Shown in pieces: positions 47,807 to 57,218 of a stretch of 64,000 bases of DNA. Source of the stretch: Escherichia coli (GTDB lineage Bacteria > Pseudomonadota > Gammaproteobacteria > Enterobacterales > Enterobacteriaceae); the NCBI RefSeq assembly GCF_036503815.1, contig NZ_AP027764.1, positions 4,928,220 to 4,992,219 of the forward strand, written 5' to 3'. Position 1 is the first letter of the stretch. Every line of letters starts with the position of its first letter. Both the position numbers and the translations under genes were made by a program. The notes beneath the pieces were generated by a model. That model saw only the letters and a program-made list of their open reading frames with translations, was not told the DNA's origin and ran no database searches.

Positions 47807-48472
47807 TTAACGCGCTATATCCCAGCCGCGTGCCTTCCAGAGCGCAGGCAGCTGCCCCAGCTCGGTAAAGGTGGTGACTTTAGGGTGAACGATTGGTTTA
47901 TTGTGCGGGTCAGCGCAGAAGTAAAACACTTCCATTCCGGCATCGATTCCTGATTGCGCACCGGCGCTGGAGTCATCGACCAGAATGCAGTTTTCAACGT
48001 TCACATTCATCGCTTTTGCCGCATGGAACATTAATGCCGGGTCAGGCTTCCAACGCTGAATGTCGTAACCACTGAACAGTTTTTCCGGGAAGTAGTGCAG
48101 CATATTGAGCTTACCAAGCGAATGCTGCATTTTGCTCACCGGGCCATTAGAAACCACGCACATCGGCACGTTAACGCTCGCCAGCAATTCGTTCGCTCCC
48201 GTGATGACCTCTAGTTCGCTATCAAACAGGCGGGTGACTTCTGCGCGGTAAACGTGCTCTGCATCGGCCTGGACCATCGTCACGCCCTGCTCTTTACTGA
48301 TGATATCGATGATTTCATAGAGTTTTACGCCTTTAAAACGGGTAAAAATCTCTTCCAGGTCAACATGAATGCCAAATTCCCTGAACATCGTGACATAGGC
48401 GCGAGAGCAAATGACCTCGCTATCGACCAGCGTACCGTCGCAGTCGAAAAATACCGCTTCTATCTGGGACAT
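47807..48472 (-). CDS. yieH: HAD phosphatase YieH (6-phosphogluconate phosphatase)
   Basis: A 221-residue HAD-superfamily hydrolase. Motif I FFDCDGTLVDSE holds the nucleophile Asp, motif II is VVSNGP, and motif III/IV KPDPALMF...ILVDDSSAG. The E. coli enzyme prefers 6-phosphogluconate in vitro. It lies at the right edge of the variable block, and a decayed partial copy lies 4.3 kb to the left. Confidence 0.95.
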   Translation of the reverse strand: MSQIEAVFFDCDGTLVDSEVICSRAYVTMFREFGIHVDLEEIFTRFKGVKLYEIIDIISKEQGVTMVQADAEHVYRAEVTRLFDSELEVITGANELLASVNVPMCVVSNGPVSKMQHSLGKLNMLHYFPEKLFSGYDIQRWKPDPALMFHAAKAMNVNVENCILVDDSSAGAQSGIDAGMEVFYFCADPHNKPIVHPKVTTFTELGQLPALWKARGWDIAR

Positions 48473-48521
48473 GTCTTTCCTTTATCGTTAGTTTAACGTT
48501 TTCGTCATGCAAATTTGCACA

Positions 48522-48537
48522 ACGCAATCGTTGCCGT
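48522..48537. promoter_or_regulatory. PurR box upstream of adeP
   Basis: ACGCAATCGTTGCCGT matches the PurR consensus ACGCAAACGTTTGCGT at most positions, including the central CG. It lies about 100 bases before adeP, which fits purine repression of an adenine permease. Confidence 0.75.
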
Positions 48538-48639
48538 ATAAGCAAATACAATGAAAAAAAGTTATCTTCAGCCGTCCATATTGTCTCATTTTGGTATACG
48601 ATAGCGACGGATTTTCCCTCCTTAGTTCGGAAATAGATA

Positions 48640-49977
48640 ATGAGTCAACAACACACAACCCAGGCTTCTGGTCAGGGGATGCTGGAACGCGTGTTTAAAC
48701 TGCGCGAACATGGAACGACGGCTCGGACCGAAGTGATCGCCGGTTTTACCACCTTCCTGACGATGGTTTACATCGTTTTTGTTAACCCGCAAATTCTTGG
48801 CGTTGCTGGCATGGACACCAGCGCCGTCTTCGTCACCACTTGTCTGATTGCTGCATTTGGCAGCATTCTGATGGGACTGTTTGCTAATCTGCCAGTTGCA
48901 CTGGCACCAGCAATGGGCCTGAACGCATTCTTCGCTTTTGTGGTTGTACAGGCGATGGGCTTGCCGTGGCAGGTCGGGATGGGCGCAATCTTCTGGGGCG
49001 CGATTGGTCTATTGTTACTGACAGTTTTCCGCATTCGCTACTGGATGATTGCTAACATTCCGGTAAGTCTGCGTGTGGGCATCACCAGCGGTATCGGCCT
49101 GTTCATTGGCATGATGGGGCTGAAAAACGCGGGCGTGATTGTCGCGAATCCCGAAACGCTGGTGAGCATCGGTAACCTGACTTCTCACAGCGTGCTGCTG
49201 GGTATCCTCGGCTTCTTCATCATCGCTATTCTGGCCTCGCGCAATATTCACGCGGCGGTGCTGGTTTCTATTGTGGTGACGACGCTGCTGGGCTGGATGC
49301 TGGGTGATGTGCACTACAACGGCATCGTGTCTGCGCCACCGAGCGTAATGACAGTAGTGGGTCATGTCGATTTAGCCGGTTCGTTTAACCTCGGTTTGGC
49401 AGGGGTGATTTTCTCTTTCATGCTGGTCAACCTGTTTGACTCCTCCGGTACGCTGATTGGCGTGACCGATAAAGCAGGTCTGGCGGATGAGAAAGGTAAA
49501 TTCCCGCGCATGAAGCAGGCGCTGTATGTCGACAGTATCTCTTCCGTGACCGGTTCGTTTATCGGTACTTCTTCTGTTACGGCGTATATTGAGTCCTCTT
49601 CCGGCGTTTCTGTTGGCGGTCGTACCGGTCTGACGGCAGTGGTTGTTGGTCTGCTGTTCCTGCTGGTTATCTTCCTGTCGCCGCTGGCGGGAATGGTGCC
49701 GGGATATGCCGCAGCTGGCGCGCTGATTTACGTTGGCGTGTTGATGACCTCAAGTCTTGCTCGCGTGAACTGGCAGGATCTTACCGAATCCGTTCCAGCG
49801 TTTATTACCGCCGTGATGATGCCGTTCAGCTTCTCGATTACCGAAGGTATCGCACTGGGCTTTATCTCCTACTGCGTGATGAAAATCGGTACCGGACGTC
49901 TGCGTGATCTAAGCCCGTGCGTAATCATCGTTGCGCTGCTGTTTATCCTGAAGATTGTATTTATCGACGCTCACTAA
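48640..49977 (+). CDS. adeP: High-affinity adenine permease AdeP
   Basis: A 445-residue inner-membrane transporter of the AzgA-like branch of NCS2 nucleobase permeases (formerly yieG/purP). Signature regions are TTFLTMVYIVFVNPQIL, ALAPAMGLNAFFAF and SSGTLIGVTDKAG, and it has about twelve or more membrane spans. It imports adenine by proton symport. Monocistronic, with a PurR box upstream and a shared terminator after it. Confidence 0.95.
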   Translation: MSQQHTTQASGQGMLERVFKLREHGTTARTEVIAGFTTFLTMVYIVFVNPQILGVAGMDTSAVFVTTCLIAAFGSILMGLFANLPVALAPAMGLNAFFAFVVVQAMGLPWQVGMGAIFWGAIGLLLLTVFRIRYWMIANIPVSLRVGITSGIGLFIGMMGLKNAGVIVANPETLVSIGNLTSHSVLLGILGFFIIAILASRNIHAAVLVSIVVTTLLGWMLGDVHYNGIVSAPPSVMTVVGHVDLAGSFNLGLAGVIFSFMLVNLFDSSGTLIGVTDKAGLADEKGKFPRMKQALYVDSISSVTGSFIGTSSVTAYIESSSGVSVGGRTGLTAVVVGLLFLLVIFLSPLAGMVPGYAAAGALIYVGVLMTSSLARVNWQDLTESVPAFITAVMMPFSFSITEGIALGFISYCVMKIGTGRLRDLSPCVIIVALLFILKIVFIDAH

Positions 49978-49992
49978 AACCGATAGTTCGTT

Positions 49993-50030
49993 AAAAAAAC
50001 CCGCCACGCGCTACCGCAGGCGGGTTTTTT
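49993..50030. terminator. Bidirectional terminator adeP/chrR
   Basis: Stem CCCGCC / GGCGGG flanked by an A7 tract on the left and T6 on the right, between two convergent genes. Confidence 0.88.
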
Positions 50031-50032
50031 AT

Positions 50033-50599
50033 TTAGCGTTTTACCCTTTGAATAAACTCGCTAAATGCGGTCAATTGTCCGGTCAGGTGATCCAGCGTTC
50101 CCTGATCAATCACTTCTCCGGTTTGCGGATCAACCTTGTTCTGAATCACGCCGCCCATAAATTCCGGCCTGTTCATCACCATTGCATCGAGAAAAACCAG
50201 AATCTGGCGCAGGTGATACTGACAGCGCGCGCCGCCAATCACACCCATTGAGCTGGTCTGAATCAACACCGGTTTACCGGCCAGCGGTTGATCCGGCAGG
50301 CGGGAAAGCCAGTCGATGGCATTTTTCAGCCCGCCCGGTACCGAGTAGTTATATTCCGGCGTGACGATCACCACACCGTCAGCCTGACGGATCTGCTCCG
50401 CCATAGCTTCTACCGTTGCGGGAAAACCTTCTTCCTGCTGTACATCAGCGTCATACAGGGGAATGTCGGCAATGGAAGGTAATGCATTGATTTCCATGCT
50501 AGCAGGAGCAATTTTCGGCAAGGTACGTGCAACCATGCCATTAAATGAGCCTTTGCGCAGGCTTCCCAGTAACGTAACCACCTTCAATTTTTCAGACAT
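50033..50599 (-). CDS. chrR: NADPH-dependent quinone/chromate reductase ChrR (YieF)
   Basis: A 188-residue flavodoxin-like FMN reductase. The FMN phosphate loop is GSLRKGSFN (residues about 12-20), with TPEYNYSVPGGLKNAIDWLSR as the family signature. It performs two-electron reduction of quinones and also chromate, limiting oxidative stress. First gene of a minus-strand pair with yieE. Confidence 0.94.
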   Translation of the reverse strand: MSEKLKVVTLLGSLRKGSFNGMVARTLPKIAPASMEINALPSIADIPLYDADVQQEEGFPATVEAMAEQIRQADGVVIVTPEYNYSVPGGLKNAIDWLSRLPDQPLAGKPVLIQTSSMGVIGGARCQYHLRQILVFLDAMVMNRPEFMGGVIQNKVDPQTGEVIDQGTLDHLTGQLTAFSEFIQRVKR

Positions 50600-50620
50600 G
50601 ATGACTCCTGTGGTTGTCTA

Positions 50621-51370
50621 TCAATTTGGAGAAAAAGACTTCATGGTAGAGAGTTGGGCAAAACGCATCATCCTGCTGGTAGGATTGTTGGCGCGGCTGT
50701 GAATATCCGGCAGGCTTTTCCAGCCGCGTTTGCCATCTAACTCCCAGACACTGAGCTTTTCAATTGTGGGCGTGACCGCCACGGACCACACCAGCACGTC
50801 CTCCGCGTCGCATAACGCTTCAACATGATTTACATGAGCACATTTCAGGCGTCCGGCAATGGGCAGCAGTTGCAGATCGCGCGGATCGTCATTCAAAACA
50901 TCACCGGTTAGTTTTAGCACGCTTCGGCGCAGCGTGATGAGTTGCGCTCGCGCTTCGTTATGATCGTTTTGTTTACTGATCCATAGTGATTCGTTGCTGG
51001 AAAAGGTGTGGTTATCGGGCGCGTGTGGGCTATGAAACCCGCGCGTCGCACGCTGCAGTTCCATATCGAGGCCACATTCACCTTCGGTTGTTAGCGCCAC
51101 GCCAACCATATTCCCGGCATAGGAAATAGAAAACGAGGGCAAATTTTTATCACTGAAAACCGGTTTTCCTTTCGGCAGGGTGACGATTTCCGGTAATTCG
51201 CCGATGCCATACAGCATGAACATCAGTTCTGCGAGTAAACCTCTGGACGCCAGGAAACGGCTTTGACGATGAGGGGGAATATTTCGGGCTTCTTGATGAC
51301 ACTGGGAGGAGAGACGAACAGAAATCAGATGTCCTTCCGTTAAAATCCCTCGGGCAAAGTGAGTCGCCAT
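50621..51370 (-). CDS. yieE: 4'-phosphopantetheinyl transferase superfamily protein YieE
   Basis: A 249-residue Sfp/AcpS-superfamily protein, predicted to attach phosphopantetheine to a carrier protein. The metal-binding motif is CGLDMEL. The second motif, normally W-x-x-K-E, reads WISKQN, so the usual Glu is Gln; activity is therefore uncertain. The ATG at 51370 (MATHFARG) follows GGAGCG. Upstream of chrR on the same strand. Confidence 0.88.
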   Translation of the reverse strand: MATHFARGILTEGHLISVRLSSQCHQEARNIPPHRQSRFLASRGLLAELMFMLYGIGELPEIVTLPKGKPVFSDKNLPSFSISYAGNMVGVALTTEGECGLDMELQRATRGFHSPHAPDNHTFSSNESLWISKQNDHNEARAQLITLRRSVLKLTGDVLNDDPRDLQLLPIAGRLKCAHVNHVEALCDAEDVLVWSVAVTPTIEKLSVWELDGKRGWKSLPDIHSRANNPTSRMMRFAQLSTMKSFSPN

Positions 51371-51526
51371 TTTTCGCTCCATGCTTAATGGTCCATTATG
51401 AATACAAGAGTAATCATTTACTGGAATGATGGACAGACTAAAGCGGCTAAAAGTTCGATTCAGATAAGTTTATTACAACTTTTTTACATTTTATTGTGAA
51501 ATAGGGTCGCGTTTCATACGATTCGG

Positions 51527-52486
51527 TTATGCCATCGACGCGTAAAGATTTTTAATGGTTTCCCGTAACCAGACGATTTTCGGATTATGGCTGTTCCGTT
51601 TATGCCACAGTAGGGTAAAAGGGACTTCCAACTTTTTTTGCTGGCTTTCGTCAAACGGGAGAGGTAGAGCAACCAACGGCAGTTGGTGGAGTTGATTGTA
51701 GTACTGACAGTAGCGTGGTGCGGTCGCCAGTAGCAGATTGTCGGGCTGCGCTGCCATAAACAGTGACTGCTCGAATTCCGGCAAACTCATAGCAATCGTG
51801 CGTTCGCGCCCCAGCTCCTGTAACACATTGTCCAGCGCCCAGGTATCGCTCTGTTCCCAGCAAATGCTGATATGTGGGTAACGTAAAAAGGTATCCAGAT
51901 CCCACGCTTCATGCAGTGCTGGATGATCCTGGCGCAACCAGACGCAGGGCACATCACTAAACAGTACTTCATAATCAATGGCTAATGGCAGCGAGCTTAA
52001 CAGCTCCCGCGAACGGGGATGACTTTCGCGACCGGAAAAACCAATATCCACTTCGCCACGGGTAATCGCATCCAGTGAATCATAATCCCAGTTGCGCAAT
52101 TTGATGGTCGCCTGCGGGTATCGTTGGTAGATCCGTTTCGATAGCGCATTAAGCATAATCATCATCAGCGGCGATTCCGCCGCCAGTTCAAACTTAAGAC
52201 CGCGCGGCGTTTCGTGGTGTGGTTTATCCAGCAGCAAATTGCTCATTTGCATCCACTCCGCCAGATTTTGCTCCATGCTGACCATTAGCGGTGTGGGTGA
52301 CAGGCCCAGCGGTGAGTTCACAAAGAGCGGGTCATCAAACCACATTCTAAGTTTTGCCAGAGACTTACTCACCGCCGAAGGCGTCACGTTCATCCGCTTA
52401 GCCGCTTTGGTCACGCTGCGTTCCTGCATCAGCAGTTGCAGGCAGAGCAGTAAATTGAGATCAAGCGTGGTGATGGATTTCTTCAT
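51527..52486 (-). CDS. yidZ: LysR-family regulator YidZ
   Basis: A 319-residue LysR-type regulator with N-terminal helix-turn-helix (ERSVTKAAKRMNVTPSAVSKSLAKL) and a periplasmic-binding-like effector domain. In E. coli linked to nitric-oxide resistance under anaerobiosis. Start at ATG 52486, inside the 3' end of mdtL (26-base overlap), so the two are likely coupled. Confidence 0.93.
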   Translation of the reverse strand: MKKSITTLDLNLLLCLQLLMQERSVTKAAKRMNVTPSAVSKSLAKLRMWFDDPLFVNSPLGLSPTPLMVSMEQNLAEWMQMSNLLLDKPHHETPRGLKFELAAESPLMMIMLNALSKRIYQRYPQATIKLRNWDYDSLDAITRGEVDIGFSGRESHPRSRELLSSLPLAIDYEVLFSDVPCVWLRQDHPALHEAWDLDTFLRYPHISICWEQSDTWALDNVLQELGRERTIAMSLPEFEQSLFMAAQPDNLLLATAPRYCQYYNQLHQLPLVALPLPFDESQQKKLEVPFTLLWHKRNSHNPKIVWLRETIKNLYASMA

Positions 52487-53636
52487 GAGCGGCAACGGGG
52501 CGTCCAGGCGCGACGAACATAATCAGCAACAGGCTCACTATGCTACAGGCAATCAGAATCCCGATCAGCATATTCCATGCGCCGATACCAACCACCGCTG
52601 CCAGCCAAATCCACAGTGACGAACCGCAAACTTGCGCAATACCTAAGGTCGAGCTGGCTACGCCCGCGCGTAATGAAAACGGCCCTAACGCCTGACTCAT
52701 CGCTACGCCAAAACCTACCGAGAAACCGGCGCAAATCAGCGTGATACCAAACAGAGAAACCGCATGGGAAGGTGAAACGGCAAGAGTGATACCTGCCGCC
52801 AGAAATAACACCTGTGAGGTGATCATCAACGTACGTGGCTTAAAGATCCCCAGTGCAAATGGCGTGGAGAATGAAACGGTCATGCTGACCCCTGCGGTCA
52901 ACGCCATTATGGTGGCGTATTCTCCGCGCTCAAAACCCATGATTTCCATCAGCAATACCGGCGACGTATTCACGAAGGTGAGGATCACCGAAACGCTGAG
53001 GGTGGTGATAACAACACGGCTGAGGAAAAACCGGTTAAGCAGCGACTCGCTATTTTCTCGTGGTTTGTCAGAAGCTGCGGGGGCGGCAGGGCGCGTTTCT
53101 TTTAAAATAAACAAAGACAACATCAGTACTGCGATGCCCATCGTTGCCATCGTCCAGAACAGACTCTGCCACGGGAATTTAAGCATAATCAGGTGTCCGA
53201 GCACTGGCGCTAACACCGGAATGATGCAGGTAATACCGTTGAGTAACGACAGCACTTTTGCCCGACGTCGATCATCCAGTGTGTCACGTAAAATGGCGAA
53301 CGCCACCACGTAACAACAGCCTGCGCCTAACCCCTGTAGAAATCGCCCTGCAAGAAATAACGTGCTGGTTTCAGCCAGTGAACAGAACACCGAGGCGATA
53401 ATAAATAGCGCCGCGCCGGGTATGGCGACAGGCTTTCTCCCTGAACGATCGGCCACTTTACCGGCAAATAACATCGCTGCTGCCATACCTGCCAGATAAA
53501 CGGAGAACGCAATATGCAACTGCGCTTCGCTGGCATTGAGATCGGCGGCGATGCGCGGTAAACCAACGAGGTACATATCAATCCCGGCGGGATAAAGTAA
53601 AACCAGGGCAAAACTACAAATCAAAAAGCGGGACAT
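52461..53636 (-). CDS. mdtL: Multidrug MFS exporter MdtL
   Basis: A 391-residue DHA1-family drug:proton antiporter with 12 predicted helices. Motif A reads GKVADRSGRKPV, and GRFLQGLGAGCCYVVAFAILRD is motif-C-like. In E. coli it contributes modestly to chloramphenicol tolerance. Overlaps yidZ at its 3' end and follows the tnaB terminator. Confidence 0.94.
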   Translation of the reverse strand: MSRFLICSFALVLLYPAGIDMYLVGLPRIAADLNASEAQLHIAFSVYLAGMAAAMLFAGKVADRSGRKPVAIPGAALFIIASVFCSLAETSTLFLAGRFLQGLGAGCCYVVAFAILRDTLDDRRRAKVLSLLNGITCIIPVLAPVLGHLIMLKFPWQSLFWTMATMGIAVLMLSLFILKETRPAAPAASDKPRENSESLLNRFFLSRVVITTLSVSVILTFVNTSPVLLMEIMGFERGEYATIMALTAGVSMTVSFSTPFALGIFKPRTLMITSQVLFLAAGITLAVSPSHAVSLFGITLICAGFSVGFGVAMSQALGPFSLRAGVASSTLGIAQVCGSSLWIWLAAVVGIGAWNMLIGILIACSIVSLLLIMFVAPGRPVAAHEEIHHHA

Positions 53637-53733
53637 GGGCTAAAGCGTCCTGATAGTAAGGTGACGCAAAGCATACGTGGTGAAGGAGAATCAGGCGAGT
53701 TGCCATTTGGACATAAGTGATTTCCTGACAGGC

Positions 53734-53761
53734 AAGAAGCCAGCTATTTCGCTGGCTTCTT
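53734..53761 (-). terminator. tnaB terminator
   Basis: Perfect 11-bp stem AAGAAGCCAGC / GCTGGCTTCTT, 6-base loop, 8 bases past the tnaB stop. Ends the tna operon before mdtL. Confidence 0.85.
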
Positions 53762-53768
53762 AAACGGA

Positions 53769-55016
53769 TTAGCCAAATTTAGGTAACACATTAAAGACGT
53801 TACCGAACCAGCATAAAATTACGGTTATACCAAAGAGAATGACAATCGCCGGAATAAGATTGCCGCCCCAGACCGTGAACATCTGATTGGGAAATTTCTT
53901 GCGAGCTTTGATTGCCAGCACCGCGGGGATAATGACTGCCCAGATGGTGGCGCACAACCCGGCACCGCCGATCCCGTAAATAAAGCCGTTTGGGAAGACG
54001 AGATATAACAAAGCAGGTGGCAGGAAGGTTAACAGCACGGTTTTGAAACGCCCGCCGTGGGAGTTATCAATCTTAAACAGATCCGCCAGATAATCGAACA
54101 ACCCCAGTGTGACACCAAAGAACGAACTGGCGACAGCTAAGTTAGAGAACACCAGCAGGCAAAACTCGATAATGCCGTGCTGTTTGGTGCCGAGGAACGA
54201 TTTCACCAGCGAATCAACGTTGCCGCCTGAAGAGATAATCGCCTTAAAGCTTTCTCGCGGAATGTTCCCCATCGTGCAATAGAGCCAGAAGAGATAAATC
54301 ACCAGCGCCAACAGCGAACCGAAAACCACGCTTTTGATTAGCTTATCTTTGCGTTTGCCATAGCAAATAATCAGGCTGGGAATATTGCCGTGGAAACCAA
54401 ATGACGCCAGACACACCGGCAAAGCCATAAAGATATACGGGAAGTAAGACGTTCCCGCCGTGGTGCTGGTGGCATCGCGCAGAATGGAGTAATCGACCTG
54501 GAAGAAGAAAGAACCAAACACGATCACAAAGGAGATAATTTTCAGCCCGAGGAACAACGAGGTAATACGGCTGGCGGCTAACGAGCTTATCCACAATACG
54601 CTGGCAACGAAAATGGCTGTGCAGATCCCGACAATACGTGGATTAGCGTGATAACCCAAATTCATTGATATCGTTTCACTAATGATCGCACCATTAGCAG
54701 AGATATAGGCATAAGTGAGGATATAGAGAACGAAGGCAACGGTAATACCGCTGATAATGTTCCAGGTGTTACCGATTAAATCTTTGGTGATGGTGTTAAA
54801 ACTGGAGCCGACGGGATAATTTAAATTTGCTTCTAATAATAATAACCCGGAATGAAGCATTGAAAACCAGGCAATGATAAGGATAAAGGCACCCCAGAAA
54901 AACCAGGCACCGGCAAGATCAACAGGTAAAGCAAACATACCTCCACCGATTACTGTACCTGCTATAACCATAACACCCCAAAATGCAGAGTGCTTTTTTT
55001 CAGCTTGATCAGTCAT
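53769..55016 (-). CDS. tnaB: Low-affinity tryptophan permease TnaB
   Basis: A 415-residue HAAAP-family amino acid:proton symporter with eleven predicted helices; the first includes VMVIAGTVIGGGMFALPVDLAGA. It brings tryptophan in for TnaA. Third gene of tnaCAB, 91 bases after tnaA. Confidence 0.96.
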   Translation of the reverse strand: MTDQAEKKHSAFWGVMVIAGTVIGGGMFALPVDLAGAWFFWGAFILIIAWFSMLHSGLLLLEANLNYPVGSSFNTITKDLIGNTWNIISGITVAFVLYILTYAYISANGAIISETISMNLGYHANPRIVGICTAIFVASVLWISSLAASRITSLFLGLKIISFVIVFGSFFFQVDYSILRDATSTTAGTSYFPYIFMALPVCLASFGFHGNIPSLIICYGKRKDKLIKSVVFGSLLALVIYLFWLYCTMGNIPRESFKAIISSGGNVDSLVKSFLGTKQHGIIEFCLLVFSNLAVASSFFGVTLGLFDYLADLFKIDNSHGGRFKTVLLTFLPPALLYLVFPNGFIYGIGGAGLCATIWAVIIPAVLAIKARKKFPNQMFTVWGGNLIPAIVILFGITVILCWFGNVFNVLPKFG

Positions 55017-55107
55017 GATGCCACCTTTAGAGGAAGGCTATTTTTGTTATTGAAGATGTAGGGAGTTAGAGTGGCTAACATCCTTATAGCCACTCTGAAT
55101 GTATTAA

Positions 55108-56523
55108 TTAAACTTCTTTCAGTTTTGCGGTGAAGTGACGCAATACTTTTGGCTCATAGGTAAAGGTTAACCCTTTAATATTCGCCGCGTTCTCTTTCAC
55201 ATGTTTGAAGGCTTCAATAATGAAGTCCATATGTGTTTGGGTATAGGTTGCGCGCGGAATGGTTAAACGCAGCAGCTCAGCCGGGCACGGCAACTGTTTA
55301 CCGGTTTTCGGATCGCGGCCTAACAGGAAAGAACCAATTTCTACCGCACGGATACCGGCAACTTTATACAGTTCGCAGGCCAGCGCCTGTGCCGGGAATT
55401 GATCTGCCGGGATATGCGGCAGCAGTTTACCGGCATCAACGAACGCCGCGTGACCGCCCGCCTGTTGGCAGACAACGCCAATCTCTTCCAGACCATCGAC
55501 CAGATACTGCACCTGCGCGATACGATAAGCCAGCCAGTCCAGATTCATGCCGTCATACAGACCTACCGCCAGACGCTCCATCGCGCCGCCTTCCAGGCCG
55601 CCATATGTCGGGAAGCCTTCCTGTACCACGCAAAGGGTTCTGCACTCGGTGTACACATCAAAGAAGCTGTCGTCTTTCACGCATAGCAGGCCGCCCATCG
55701 GCACCATTGCATCTTTCTTGGCGGACATGGCCAGCATATCGGCATATTTGTAGGTTTCGCGGGTGATCTGCTCGATAGTCCAGTCTTTGTATTCTGCTTC
55801 ACGCTGCTTGATGAAATAGGCGTTTTCGGCAAAGCGTGCGGAGTCCATGACCACCGGAATATCGTATTTCTTCGCGATGCTGTACATCGCTTTTAAGTTT
55901 GCCAGTGAAACCGGCTGACCACCTGCGGAGTTACTGGTGATGGTTGCAACGATATACGGCACGTTATTCGGGCCAACTTCTTCAATACCGCGTTCTAATC
56001 CCTCAAGGTCAAAGTTGCCTTTAAAGTCGTAACGCACGCCAGTATCGAAGGCTTCTTTGATATAGACGTTACGCACGGTACAGCCGTTAATCTGGCTATG
56101 GCCCTGAGTGGTATCAAAGAAATAGTTAGAGAACGCCACCATTTTGCTGCGATCCAGGCCCTTTTCCTGCTCGCGTTTTTTAATCAGTACCGGAATATAG
56201 ATTTGTTCTGCACCACGGCCCTGGTGAGTCGGAATGGTGTATTGATAACCAAAGATATTTTTCACTGACTCGGCTAACGCATAGTAGCTGCGGCTGCCGC
56301 TGTAGGCTTCGTCGCCGCGCATCATCGCGGCCTGCATACTCTGCGTCACTGCCCCGGTGCCGCTGTCGGTCAGTAAATCGATAAACACATCTTCACTATC
56401 CAGTAGGAACGGGTTCATACCGGATTTAATAATTGCCTCTTCACGGTAAGCGCGAGTCGTACGTTTTACTGGCTCAATAACACGAATGCGGAATGGTTCA
56501 GGGAGATGTTTAAAGTTTTCCAT
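55108..56523 (-). CDS. tnaA: Tryptophanase TnaA
   Basis: A 471-residue PLP enzyme cleaving tryptophan to indole, pyruvate and ammonia. The PLP lysine is in SAKKDAMVPMGG (Lys270), and SNSAGGQP and DSARFAENAY are cofactor-site segments. I start at ATG 56523 (MENFKHLPEP), preceded by AAGGATTATGTA; a longer frame begins at 56538. Expression depends on tnaC stalling with tryptophan. Confidence 0.97.
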   Translation of the reverse strand: MENFKHLPEPFRIRVIEPVKRTTRAYREEAIIKSGMNPFLLDSEDVFIDLLTDSGTGAVTQSMQAAMMRGDEAYSGSRSYYALAESVKNIFGYQYTIPTHQGRGAEQIYIPVLIKKREQEKGLDRSKMVAFSNYFFDTTQGHSQINGCTVRNVYIKEAFDTGVRYDFKGNFDLEGLERGIEEVGPNNVPYIVATITSNSAGGQPVSLANLKAMYSIAKKYDIPVVMDSARFAENAYFIKQREAEYKDWTIEQITRETYKYADMLAMSAKKDAMVPMGGLLCVKDDSFFDVYTECRTLCVVQEGFPTYGGLEGGAMERLAVGLYDGMNLDWLAYRIAQVQYLVDGLEEIGVVCQQAGGHAAFVDAGKLLPHIPADQFPAQALACELYKVAGIRAVEIGSFLLGRDPKTGKQLPCPAELLRLTIPRATYTQTHMDFIIEAFKHVKENAANIKGLTFTYEPKVLRHFTAKLKEV

Positions 56524-56743
56524 TACATAATCCTTCATTTATTTTAATTACAGTGATCCCTGTGAATATGATATTTGCAATATCTATTAATTCGCCAGTT
56601 ATATATGCCAAGACCATCATTTACTAAAACAAGTAAATAAATGAGAGACAGCCTTTGCAAAAAGCAAAATTAAGATATAGCAAACGAATCGATCACATTG
56701 AATCTAATCGGTTTGGCTCTGGTGATGGCTACAGAAGGGCAAA
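56524..56743 (-). promoter_or_regulatory. tnaC-tnaA attenuation spacer
   Basis: A 220-base transcribed spacer between the leader peptide and tnaA. In E. coli Rho loads at a site overlapping the tnaC stop and terminates here unless a tryptophan-stalled ribosome blocks it. The CGCCCTTGA end of tnaC (boxA-like) is conserved. Confidence 0.75.
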
Positions 56744-56818
56744 TCAAGGGCGGTGATCGACAATCTTGTTGTCAATATTGAACCATTTTGAGGTCACACA
56801 TATATGTAAGATATTCAT
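56744..56818 (-). CDS. tnaC: Tryptophanase leader peptide TnaC
   Basis: A 24-residue peptide reading MNILHICVTSKWFNIDNKIV then DHRP, encoded by ATG at 56816-56818 to TGA at 56744-56746. The residues essential for tryptophan-induced ribosome stalling, Trp12, Asp16 and Pro24, are all present. It is too short for ordinary gene calls but certain from its exact match to the known leader. Confidence 0.97.
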   Translation of the reverse strand: MNILHICVTSKWFNIDNKIVDHRP

Positions 56819-56850
56819 AATGCACTTATCCTCGAAAGACACGAGGCTAC

Positions 56851-56856
56851 AGTATA
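56851..56856 (-). promoter_or_regulatory. tna promoter -10
   Basis: TATACT on the minus strand, about 33 bases before tnaC, with a -35-like TAGACA 16 bases upstream. Confidence 0.6.
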
Positions 56857-56893
56857 ATACTCAAGAAATTTGTCTATGCTGAAATTGTTTAAA

Positions 56894-56909
56894 TGTGAAT
56901 CGAATCACA
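56894..56909. promoter_or_regulatory. CRP site of the tna operon
   Basis: TGTGAATCGAATCACA is a near-perfect CRP site (TGTGA-N6-TCACA), about 40 bases upstream of the -10. The tna operon is strongly catabolite-controlled. Confidence 0.92.
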
Positions 56910-57218
56910 ATTAGTTATTGGCTGTGTTTGTGGGAGCTGGCGCATACGGAATATTAACATAAATCCGTGGGTGGATAATTTTTTAATTTTTATCATTATT
57001 GTTGAAGGTGATGGCATTGATTATAGGGATACCATTACAAGGAGCTTTTTCCCACGTTGACGTGTCGCGGTTTACTCACCTCATTACCAGGTCGATGACC
57101 TTATAGGGAAATGACGTAAAAAGACGAATAACTCTATAAATGAGCGAAATTTGATAGTTGATATTTAAATAGTAACCTTATTATTACTACAACTTTCATA
57201 TGAATGAGGAGAAAGAAA
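56910..57218 (+). promoter_or_regulatory. Upstream region of the EspL-like gene
   Basis: No gene seen. AAATGAGCGAAATTTGATAG at 57138-57157, 61 bases before the start, matches 16 of 20 positions of the element upstream of the phoU-yieH effectors. GAGGAGA at 57207-57213 is the ribosome site. Confidence 0.6.
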
